Assembly (NCBI RefSeq): GCF_000485595.1
Contig: NW_014577064.1
Location: 529,973 to 552,311 of the forward strand
DNA length: 22,339 nucleotides
Origin: Priapulus caudatus
Lineage: Eukaryota; Priapulida; Priapulimorpha; Priapulimorphida; Priapulidae
Direction of reading: 5' to 3'
In this document: one piece after another, positions 7,999-19,900 of the stretch
Layout: every line of letters starts with the position of its first letter
How positions within the stretch are numbered: the stretch's first letter is position 1
The notes under the pieces: model-generated
Seen by the model: only the letters and a program-made list of their open reading frames with translations
Told to the model about the DNA's origin: nothing
Database searches by the model: none
Program-made: the position numbers and the translations under genes

Positions 7999-10900
7999 GT
8001 AAGTGATAAATTTATACACCAGTAACGTTTATTGAGTCTTATGTGAATTTAATCAACCCCTAAACGCAACTTCAACTTGGCCAAAAACCCTACCCCAGTA
8101 ACTCACTAGCCTAATGTTTGAGGTGTTTTGAGCTGCACCCGAGGCTCAAGTCTGCCATAGTTTATACTATAGACAGTAACTACTCCACTCACTCCTATAG
8201 TATGCTATAGATCACACTCGCTGCTAGTCTGCCATGACATTGTCAGTGTCAGTAACACTAACAGTAACAGTAACAGTAACAGTAACAATAGTCACTAACA
8301 CTAACAGTAACACTAACAGTAACACTAGCAGATACAATAATTATGTGTTTGTAATCCAACAGTGACAACACAACAGAGGATAGTCTGTAGGGTGTAGTCC
8401 CATCACTGAACAGAGAGTCCGAATAGAGTGTAGTCCCAACAGAGTAGATGAGAGTACTCTACTCTGTTGGGTTACATAATTGTTTCTATCAGTGATACTG
8501 ATAGTGCTATAGTATAACTATAACTTGTATAAGTAGATATATGCTAGTAGTAGTAGTAGTACCGCTAACCTCTACACTTTCAGGGAAGAAAACTTAATAA
8601 ACATTTTTAAAATCTATTCATATGCCATATTATTGCTAGGTTAAGAAAAATAAAACTAACTAATACATACATGTATAAACTATATACATGATGTATACTA
8701 ATAAACATGAACTATGATGATATACTAAATTTAGTTAATTTTAATGCTTTTTCTTCACATGGGGTGTACAACTTGTTATGGAAGTGGGATCCTTAAATGA
8801 GCCGTTCAGCCCCTGCAAGATTTTCATTGTACAGTCTTGGTTTATGTTTTTGATTGGGCATTTAACTCTTTCAGATCAAAAACAGTACAACTGCAAACCA
8901 CACATAAATTTCATGTTATTAGCTGTGCATGCAATACATCCATGGACATTTAAACATGCAACCCGGCCATCCTAGTTATTTCTCTGTGAAATGAGATGTC
9001 ATAAGTGCATTGAGTGCAATGAAGAGCAGTAAACCAACACTGTCTAACGTCAGCATGTTATGCCAGTGTACTAGTTGCCAACAACATGTATACATGTGCA
9101 TGATGAATGCCTCGCAGGCATCCCCGGTGGTGTACGATAAAAATAGATACGTTTTAAATGTGATGTACAGTGCAGGCAGAAAGCTTACGGACGAATGGCA
9201 AGGTCCAAGGTATAATTTATACTTTAGAAACAATGTGTGCAGCACGTCATGAAATTTAGTACAGACTTACGTTTTTCGAGACTATAACTTCCAAACTAGG
9301 TTTATTCTAAACATGAACCTTTCTCCGCTATCCTGGGACTTACTATGTATCACAATACTCTGTATTAAACTAATATAACCTGTTACAAAATGTCGAAGCG
9401 ACGAGCGGCGATGTTTTGAGCGCCATTTCTGTTGACCTGTGACGTACGCATTCCCAATGCGCATAGCGTTCGACTAACCTCGGCAGCTGTGTTGCCTGAC
9501 ATGCTGGCTCTGGTGACGTCATGACTGACAGCAGGCATCCCATGATGCATTCGATCTTGGAGCCGAAGTTAGCCGAACGCTATGCGCATTGGGAATGCGT
9601 ACGTCACAGGTCAACAGAAATGGCGCTTGAAATATCGCTGCTCGTCGCTTCGAAATTTTGTAACAGGTTATATTAGGTTAATACATAGTATTGTGATACA
9701 TAGTAAGTCCCAGAATAGTGGAGAAAGGTTCGTGTTTAGAATAAACCCAGTTTGGAAGTTCTAGTCTCGAAAAACGCACCACAAAACCGCCCTGAGTCAA
9801 TCACTCAGGGGCTTCGCCAAAGAAAAGAATAGGCTCGCGTTGTAACCCTACTCTAGTTGGGTTACATTATTGTATCTAGTAAAGTTCATGTGCTCGTGAT
9901 CATGTGTAATCCTGCGTAATAGGCAAGGCCACAATTTAAAAAATATTTGTTTGCCCTTACCCGACCTTGGCTGAAAAGTTTGGGTACGGCTGTAGGCTTT
10001 TTTTGAGAGTTTTTTTTTTTACAAATTTAGCATGGTGTCTACATGCTCGGGTGTGCTTGTGTGGATATACCTTTTATGTTGAATGTTTGTTTTGCTTGGT
10101 ACATATAATGTATTGCCTATGTAACGTACACATGATAAAATATGTAAAAAAAAAAAATGGGAAAGATCAATAAAATCTTTTGAGTCGGCCCACTTTTGGC
10201 AGGTTGGTCGGGTGAGGGTAAACAAACAATATTTTTATTATGGCCCGATACTGTAAACCCAACTTCACATGAAACTAGAGTTCTTGATGGCACTACAGAT
10301 GTGCAGTACAGGGGGTAGGACATGAAAGAAGCGAAGATGACTGGGTGTGACTTAGTATGAACTGCAATTTAGGGATTTTTGGTATATGTACAGTAAAAAT
10401 GTTTAAAAATTCTGTGAGATTATCACTGATTGCTGCATAGTGAATTTGTGGGCTTCGTCTCATTTCTGTGTATGTTTGCGTAGCGTGTCCAATGTAGTAG
10501 TATCCGTAGTATCTGATGAAAACATGCAGTATAAAGTATTTTGCAGCCATGTCTCTCAGTCTGCAGCTGACCACATGGAATTTAACACAACTTCCAGTAT
10601 CTATAAGAGTAAATCAAACAATTTGTTTTTATTTATTTCTGATACATTACATTTATAAATGTAATTTTATTGTGTGCATAGCGTAATGCCTTGTAAAGGT
10701 GCTTTTATAGATTTTCACATCAGGGTAGATCTATAAAATACAATTTATTTACCCGGTAACAAGATGTATAGATAACCGTTGCTAAAAAATTACTTGATCT
10801 GTGTACAATTATCTTAGTGGGTTTTTGATTGAGGTCTTCTAGTCTAGTATGAGTGTAAATGTACAAGTAGCTGATAAGGCTACATGGGTATGGTCTGCAG

Positions 10901-13900
10901 TACTACAACTCTTGCGTTACCAGTCTTGTCTCGTTGTTAGCTTTTCCTATAATCGGCAGAATCACAATGACATTATACACATGCATTGCGTTATATTATA
11001 ATTGCGCACGTGATTTGGCTGTAAATGTAATCCTTTCCTCTGCCAAGAGCTACATTAGAAGATGGGCAGGCTGCTGATACATGCAGTGAACATTGTTCCT
11101 GTGGACTGCTCACGTTATAGACATTTGGATTCACAACCACATTAGATTAAGCTTGAAATGTTTTACTTTTAGTCAGAGTTAAACCCATTTTTTAAAACAA
11201 GCACATATGTTTGTGCGTGTGTAATTTGTAACGAGCTTTTGACATTATCCTACGTTTTCCGAGTCTGAGCTATAATACATGGCTAAATTCTAATTTTAAA
11301 AGGTTCCACGTGAGGTAGTGTTATTGAAATCCCACGTAAGTTTATATTGACTGTTTGTAGGAACGCGCTCCTGATTTATTGAGGAACCAGTTGCAGGCCA
11401 CGGACTGGAATAGGGCCTAAAATTGCACCCGGCTGAAGATTCTAAAAATATGTCAGCAATGAGTAAGCGTTTACTCTGCTCGTGTGCCAGCTGGCTGCCT
11501 GCCGTAGTAGCGTGTAGTGGTGCTGTCGCTATTATTTGGGTCGAGTATACATGGATGTGCAAGCCTTGTATATGCTTGTCGTAGAGGGAGGGGACAGATG
11601 TGCTTGACAGCCCGCGCAGTTGAACAGATGAGCAACACCCACACACACACGCACGCACGCACGCACGCACGCACGCACGTACGCACACACGAACGCACGC
11701 ACGCACGTACACACATACACGTGTGTTGTGTTTCAAATGGAATTGAAATAAATAAACGGAATTAAATTGAACAATGAAAATTTGTCATTATTCATCCCTG
11801 ATGATACCATGCCTAATGCAAAACCAACAGCGTCTTGGTAGGCCTTACACGAGCTACCCATGTTACAGTTTTTCACGCAACATCATGGAGTTTTGTGTAC
11901 CTCGAAAATCAATGCTACCCTTGACCTCCAGTCTCAGGCAACATTAAATTTTATCAGTCCACAGAATTCCATGGATCCCTCGCAACCATGCAACAACTAT
12001 GTAAAGTATGTATTTATATATATTATGGAGAACTCTTCTGGTTGTGTGTCAAGCTCTGAATTGGCCTCGCCGGTTGAGGCTGCAGTGGTTTATACTATAG
12101 TGAAAGAAAATGAATCAAATCTGTGGTGGGCCGACATAGTATTACTGTCTCGCCTCACAATATATCACCCTGATCCTAGACGTCCCCCGGCGGAAGGCAA
12201 ACAGTAGGTAGGCATAACAGATGTCAGCCAAGATGATCGGACTGACAGGCAAACAGCCACGCGTTATACAAGCATGCATCATCATACCTGAAACATTTGT
12301 ACCCACGACTGGCCTGGACTCCTACACGGCATATAACTGGCCTGGACAGAAACTACAAGCCATCTATTTACTATTTTACCTTCCAAAAAGTGTATACATG
12401 TGGGGAGGGGCACAGAGAATAACGTACTCTTGAAAGTGCTTTTTGGGGGGAGGACTTAAAGCATGTTTTCAGATCTGATTTTGTTTGAACTGTTCTCACT
12501 TGCTTTTCATCGCATCATTGTCTGTCAAGCAGTGTGCAGCATGTGTTTTAACAAAGTCGATTTTTGATACTTTTTTCCTAGCTTCAATTTACGCAGATTT
12601 TTAGTACATTACATAGCAATTAGTGGCTGGTCTAACTATAAATTGATTGAACTACTGGAGCGTCACCTAGCTCTGCCTAGCTAATCACTGCTAGTAAGTT
12701 ACTATCATCTCCATCTAAACCGCTAGATAGCCGATTATAGTAGACTAGACTGCCAATGCCATACAAAGTACATCATCATTTAAATTGATTGTGAACTACT
12801 GGAACATCACTTAGCTAATCACTAATGGTTTCTATGGTCTCCATCTAAACATCTGCCAGCCAGACTGATACTATATTAGACTATTACTGACATACACACA
12901 TACAAAATTATCAAATGCAATCAATTATATCTTGGAGGAGGAGGAGGAAGAAGAAGAAGAAGAAGAAGAGAACGAGGGGAAAGAGGAGGAGGATGAGGAG
13001 AAAGAGGAGGAGAAGGATGAGGATTCTGAGTAGATGGGGATGAGAGAGAGGGAAGAAGGGGGAGGATGAAGAGGAGGATGAGAAGAAGGATAAAAAGGAG
13101 GAGGAGGAGGATCCAGCCCCCTAGTTGGCGGTGATATGTGCAACAGGGAACCCGATCGTAGTACGCGTCCCCATTGTTTAGAGTATCGCACAAATATTTG
13201 TGCTCTGCAGCCTCCAAGGATGGGGCGCTCTGCGACGGGAGCTATACATACAGCAGGGTGTTTCCCACCACGTGTACAGCCTGTAGTTTTGCAGCGACGA
13301 TGTGTATCGTAGAGTTATGTAGCGTGGGTATGTGTCGTTGTAGTTCTTTAGCGTGTGTGCCGCTGCGTCGTGGGTTGTGTAACGTGGTTGTGTAGCGTGG
13401 GGTTGTGTTGTGGGGTTGTGTAGCATGGGTGTGTGTTGTGGGGTTGTGTAGCATGGGTGTGTGTTGTGGGGTTGTGTAGCATGGGTGTGTGTTGTGGGGT
13501 TGTGTAGCATGGGTGTGTGTTGTGGGGTTCACCGGTGTAGCATGGGTGTGTGTTGTGGGTTGTGTAGCATGGCGTTGTGAGTGTTTGTGTGTTTGTGGGT
13601 AGTGATTGTCCCGATGAATGCGATTATAATCAAAATTTATTATTTTTAAATTATTAAATTCGCAACAGTGGACATGTATTGTAGCGATAGAAGTGCATTC
13701 AGTGTTGTAGGTCGGCAGAGGACACCGTTCATGAATCACTGTTAACTCTAGGTCCTGTCTGATTGCAGAGCGGTCTAGTGTACTTATCAGACAATGGACA
13801 AATTGGACAGTGTCTTTTGTTTTCGGGTTTACACTGTCAGCCACGAGTTATCCCGTAGATGAGCATTCTACTCTCCGTATTGTTTGTTACATTGATGATG

Positions 13901-16900
13901 GGAGAGGATATCCATGAGGCACGATTGACCTCGCTACACAGCCTACACTATCTAGAAACCAAACAACTTACTATAATAAAGAACATGTCTTGATCATGTT
14001 TTTTAAAACTTTTAGATGTTTTAATAAGGCATTTAAACCCATTGCTTTTTAAATTTGATTAAAAACTGTATAGGAAAGACTTGATATTACATCACAAGCT
14101 CAACCTTACAGAGTTAATAGCGTACTTGTCAATCATACAACATGATAATACTTGAATGCTTATGTATAATTGTTATATACAGGAGTAGATTAAATTAATT
14201 ATGGCTAATATTAACGCGATTATCCGATATAATCGACTTATCGATCAGTTAAGGGAACGCGATAATGATTATGAAATTCCAGCGATTCCATCACTAGTCT
14301 GTGGGTTGTGTAGGCATGGGTGTGTGGTTGTGTAATCATGGCGTGTGTGTGCGGGTTGTGCTAGGGTGGGTTGATGTGGTGTGGGGTGTGCTACATGGGT
14401 GTGTGTTGTGTATGCGTGGTGTGGTGTTGTGGGGTTGTGTAGCATGGGGTGTTGCTTGTGGGGTGTGTTAGATGGTGTGTTTCCGTGGGGTTGTGTCGCA
14501 TCGGGTGTGTGTTGTTGGGTTGTTAGATGGTGTGTGTTGTGGGGTTGTGTAGGATGGGTGTGTGTGGGGTTGTGTCCGTAGTGTGTGTTTGTGGGGTGTT
14601 GTACAGTGGGTGTGTTGTGGGTTGCTGGTAGCATGGTGTGTGGTTGTGGGGCTTGTGTAGGCGTGTGTGTGTATTGTGAGTGTAGTATGGGTGTTATTGT
14701 GGTGGGGGGGGGGTTGTGTAGCATGGTGTGTGTTTGTTGGGGTTGTCTGTACAGGGGTGTGTGTTTGTGGGGTTGTTGTATGGCATGGCGTGTGTGTTGT
14801 GGGGTGTGTAGCATGGGTGTGTGTTTGTGGGTTGTGTAGCATGGTGTGTGGTTGTGGGTTGTGTTAGCGTTGGGTGTATGTTGTGGGGTTGTGTAGCATG
14901 GGGGTGTTTTGTGGGGTTTTGTGTAGCATTGGCTGCACCCTGTGTGTGTTGTGGGGTTGTGTAGTCAGGGTTGTGTGTTTGGGTTGTGTAGCAGTGGCGT
15001 TGTGTCATGGTGTGGTGTAGCGTGGGTGGTGGTTTTGTGTGTTTTGTGTAAGCGGGGGTTGTGGCTGGTGTGGGTTTGTTGTAGCCAGGGCGGTGTGTGT
15101 GTGCTATCATGGGTGTGTAGCGTGGGGGAAGAGCGACGGTGACTATGCTGTAAAAGACAGCGTGGGTACTGGTAGAGGTTGACAGTTGTAAAATACAACA
15201 GGACATTGTGTGACAAGTTTATATTACCCTAATAGTTGCCTGGGCTAATAGTAGAGGAGACTATGTAATTTCGTGGACATCGCAGGTTATCTTTTGCGAG
15301 CTGCTATAACTTTCATTCTTCCTATGTTAAAATCACCCCAAAAAAGTGGTGTTGCCATTTTTTTTACATTTTCAAACATGTCGAAGTCATGTCACCTTAT
15401 CTACACGTGTAGAAATACGTCAATTGGCTTATGGATTTTGTTTGAATTGCCACAATAAATGACAACATTTGTATTTAAAATGAAAGTATTTGGTGAACAT
15501 CTTTAATGTAATGAAGTCACAAAAAAGAAACAGCAACCACACAAACAGATTTTGGTAGATATTGCCACTTTAGCGAGATGACACAGAGCAACACGTTTGA
15601 CTGGGAGTCGGACTCAGGACCGCGACGACCTATTTTTGAAGGCACGGAGTTGATCGCTAATGATCAAAAGTGCATTTCTACCCCTGCAGTGGGTATACGT
15701 TCTTACACACTCTCTGCCCATAAATTTAGTTTCCAGCACTCATGATCAGTGACATTTAGATGTCTACGCGTTGTACGTGTGTAGTCGCTGAGAAGCTGAA
15801 GCCAAATCTACCGCGGCATACACCGCCAGCAGACCTGACTGTGTGCTAGCCGGGTGTGCGGTTAACTTCCCTTCTAGTAGATAACTAAGTACCTACTTAA
15901 CGCGAAGCTGAAGTAATGCGTACAGCATGATTCGGCGCAGCTGACGACTATGCAAATGAGTTGGGGCACGCTTTTTTTTATTTAACGTCGGGTCACGTGT
16001 AGTTGGTAATTAGCTTTGACTCCCACATTAATTAAACTCGCGCAAATTAAACATGAGCACAAATTGCGACGATGCGTGTCGGCGCTGCGTGCCGACGCGG
16101 TAATCTTACTCCCCGCCGCCGCCGCCGCTGCCGCTGCCGCCGGGTCGATGCTGCTGCGATATTGATCGCCCCGCAATCGAACATGGCGCGGCGGTGCACG
16201 CGCGGCGCATGTGCGCATGCGCGGGGAGCAGAAGCTGGAGCGCGGACTGCTTTCCGCTAGTGTTTATGCGTATTGCTTGTGTTTGTTTATGCCGAGCGCG
16301 AGACAAACATGAAAGAAACCGTTTCAAATAAATTTCCTCGGCATATGTATCTAGTTCAATTAGTGTGTGAGGGCTTCTGGCGCCATAGTGCAAGACCACC
16401 CGGTTGCTTGAGAGTATTTTAAAACCAAGACGCGATCTACCGAAATTATATTTTAGCTGTCAAACATTATAGCCAGCCAGTGTGTATCATCGCCCACCAT
16501 ATATAGATAAGTAAGATAACGCACGTGTATTCTATTTTCACGTTATCGTTTTAAAATGTTAGTCTTAAGTTACATCGACCCGAGAACTAGGTTGTGGAAT
16601 TTGTTACTACTTTGTTACGTCCGACTGAAATTCGACAATATTCGATTGTTCAGTTATTTTTGTGTGTGCAGTGAAATCATTTGCCACTTTCATTTGTGAG
16701 GTGGATAGTGAAATCGCTACTCTTGTTTCTGATTTATTAGAATTGGCATAGGTGGTGAGTCAGAGTGTGGCGGTAGCGCTGCACGTGAAGGATGATAAGA
16801 GTGTAAGAAGGGGGGGGGGAGCATATTAAAACGTATTTAATGTAGATTTACGACGGATGGTTATAACAAGAGCTTCCACAAATGGCATATAGTCACGTTT

Positions 16901-19900
16901 ATAAAGGCCACATTTGTATGCGACTATTGAACTCGTTCAAAGTTCAAATTATGAAGGCTAAAATTCACATTTTGAAATGAGATGTATGTACCTTAATTTC
17001 ACACTAACTTGGGTTGTAGTTTTGCACATTGACTATTGCACTGTTATTTCTCGCCGAGCAAGCTTGTCTGCTTGCTTGCTCCACTCGCATGCTGTTGCAT
17101 ATTATCAGGAGCATATAATGACAAATAGTCAAATACGTTGTCATTATACGCTCCTGATATTATCAAGGGTCCATAATAGAAGATCTCTAATATGGTCTCT
17201 TGATATTATCAGAAGTAGATAATTTAAGTAGATTCCCTATTATCTACTTCTGATATTATCTTGCCCAAAATTCTCAAACGAGTTAATTTTTTACAAAATA
17301 AATTATCGCGTGGCAGACAGTGGGCAATTATCCAGATGAAACACTGCTAGTTGTCATTGTAAGCTGAATGAGTTGCTAACTGGTTAATTGGGCGAATTTA
17401 TAATGAAATAGAATTACTTTCTTTCATACAAATCCGGTAATGTTATTCCAAGAACTGAGTCAAATTTTTGCAATCACTGATGGCGTGGGATGAAAACTTT
17501 TGAGAGATCTATGCGTGTCTCAAAGTGTTTCTTGAATGGAAGAAAGAGCAGCACAAGATTTAGAACCCCGCGGTTATAATTGGACGCCGTCGGCGGAGCT
17601 CCATGCATGTTAGCGGCTTTTATTTAGGTTGATCACAGACCACTTCCAATTTAAAAAGTGCATCCACCATTAATCTCCACTGTAATTTCTTACGTTACAA
17701 ATGCTGTTTCATAATTTATTGCATATAACATTGTAAACTAGACAGAGGGCACTCACGGAGAGTGCATACCTCCGCGAGCGTGTAACATGTATACATGTGT
17801 ATAACAGCTGGCTCGCTGCTGGCTGCTGCTGCCTGGACGTTCTAAGGCGAGCTGCTGCTGCCTGGACGTTCTAAGGCGAGCTGGTGCTGAATCGATCGCG
17901 CCAACGCTACACACACACGAACACACACACGAACACACACACGAACACACACACGAACACACACACGAACGCATCACACGAGAGGGATCACATTACCTCC
18001 CTGCAACTCCGTTGCGCTGAGGTAACAATAACTAGAGGAGACACACTGGTAGGGATCACGATTATACATGCTTAGTGTGGTGCATGTCTAGTTTACGGCT
18101 TCGTCAACAATTTATAAACCAAAGTTCTCACCGAGAGAGGTCTCAAGTAAATTCTCTGTAAATAACATATATATCACAATGACATCTCAGTGCTTATACG
18201 ACACATTTTTTAGGTTTTAATTCTATTATGTAGGGAGCGTTTGTGTATATATAATATGACAGTTTCCGAATCACTCCCCTTTATGGTTCACCGAAACCGA
18301 TTCACAGGAGAGCGGGAACCGAGACGAGTCAATTTGCATGATAATAATGTTTGCCGGCCAACGTTACCATACCCGCCTGTGAATATCTGTAGGCATTTTC
18401 ATGTAAAAACGTGTAGCTGTAAACCTGCCCCTTTTATTATTTTTTTAGGTGATATTAGTGAATAGCACTCAACACTATGCTTTATGCACTGGAATAACGA
18501 ACTGTACACGAGCAAGGGTTCGAGGTTACTTGCATGTATCCAGAGACAAGCCACCGACGTGCGACGGTCCATGACCAACATGTTACATTTGTTTATTTTG
18601 CTAATTATCGCTGCATACAATACAAACAATGTGTACATCATTGAATATGCGGCTAGATATCTACCAGGGATGAATACACAAAAATCTTAGACAGGCATGT
18701 ATATTTACATTGCGGTCCTTTCATATGCCTTTGCACTAGGCCTATGGTGTGTTTTGTTTTACAACATGACGTGTGGTACTACCATGTTATCAGGAGTAGA
18801 TAATAGAAGACTTTACTCTTCTATTATCTACTCCTGATGTTATGTGGACAAAATAGATAGGCCACTAATTCTATGGTCTGTAAATAAAGCTCTGGACACT
18901 AGTTCTATGTTTGAAATAAAAACAGCGGGAGGGGTGCATTCAGTCACTAAGCAGTCCAAAGGTCATGCCAACTTAATTGGAGCCTTTCAGGATTGAAGTG
19001 AGACGAATATGTCCACGAAAGGTATTTGTGTTCTGCTGGTGATATAAGTGTCTTACAAACAGCCTTTTGATGTAATTATACCTCTGCAACCGAAGTTTCA
19101 AGTGGGTATTACTATATATATCTAGGAGTCATCTTACGGTTGGGTAGGCGGTCGGTCCGTCCGTCTGTTGCAAAAAGTTTGTGGCGCGAACTACTTCCAC
19201 AGTTTTCAAGGGATTCCAATCAAACTTCATACACTTGGTCAAACAATTGCTACCTAACTATTTCCTTGTGTTTATTATTTATATTCTTAGCTGATATTTA
19301 CCAGCTATTTATTGAATAATGGTATCACAGGAGTATTAATTATGTTCAGCGATAGTTCCTTTTCATAATGTCACATTCCCCTCTTATTTTTGTGTGTGTT
19401 CCGTGTATTCTTTACTCATAAAATATGCCACACCATGATCTTCCCCTCCCCCCCCCTCAACAAAGCCGTATTGCGGAGGTATTAATCACTGTCAGTGTCA
19501 GTGATTGTTCTAGTTTAATACACCTGTTCATCTGCAGGCTCTGGCTACGCGTGTCACTGGTTGTATGGTGTTCTGAAGCAAATTCAAGCAATGCAGATTA
19601 CTGATTCCCGCAGAGTGTACATAGTCCCGGCAGACGATGTACATGTCTGGTAGTTTGCTACTAGTGGTGACTGGAAGATTACTTACCGCCTGGCCCAGCC
19701 ACGAAAAAGCTGTGCGATGTCATTGTGATGAGATTTCACTGTGTCCGTCTGTAGTGATTGATGTGTTGTTCGTTCGCCTGCTGCGAATCGCGACCAGACG
19801 TTTCATTTTGCAATCGATGTTTTGCAGGGAGTGGGATAAAGCAAGGAAAGATCATCCAGCGGTACCCTCAGAAAGACTGGGAGGACACACCGTTCAACCA

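Noticed and set aside
7748-8473. 13-bp word ACTCTGTTGGGTT shared by RAD1 exon 1 and 8461-8473
   Set aside because: A few shared 13-mers are expected by chance in 22 kb, and the flanks do not extend the match. The same applies to TTGCAGAGCGGTC near 13.76 and 22.05 kb.
9282-9764. Two matching 60-codon open frames on opposite strands
   Set aside because: They are the mirror images of the foldback arms; no start context, no family, and the frame differs only because the arms have drifted.
10706-10741. Hairpin TTTTATAGAT/ATCTATAAAA as a member of the palindromic family
   Set aside because: Arms lack the CARRRG end and there are no flanking direct repeats.
11860-12207. 115-codon plus-strand open frame
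   Set aside because: No recognisable motif, ordinary intron composition, no splice context; likely chance.
13242-13844. 200-codon minus-strand frame rich in His/Thr/Pro/Asn
   Set aside because: It is produced by the 28-bp repeat having no stop in any minus phase; flanking codons show nothing conserved.
14269-15206. Overlapping long frames on both strands in the G/T repeat
   Set aside because: Low-complexity repeat translation; both strands are open at once, which is typical of simple repeats and not genes.
15982-16399. Minus-strand frames with poly-Ala or poly-Gly in the CpG island
   Set aside because: Generated by the (CCG)n tract; kept only as a promoter-like region.
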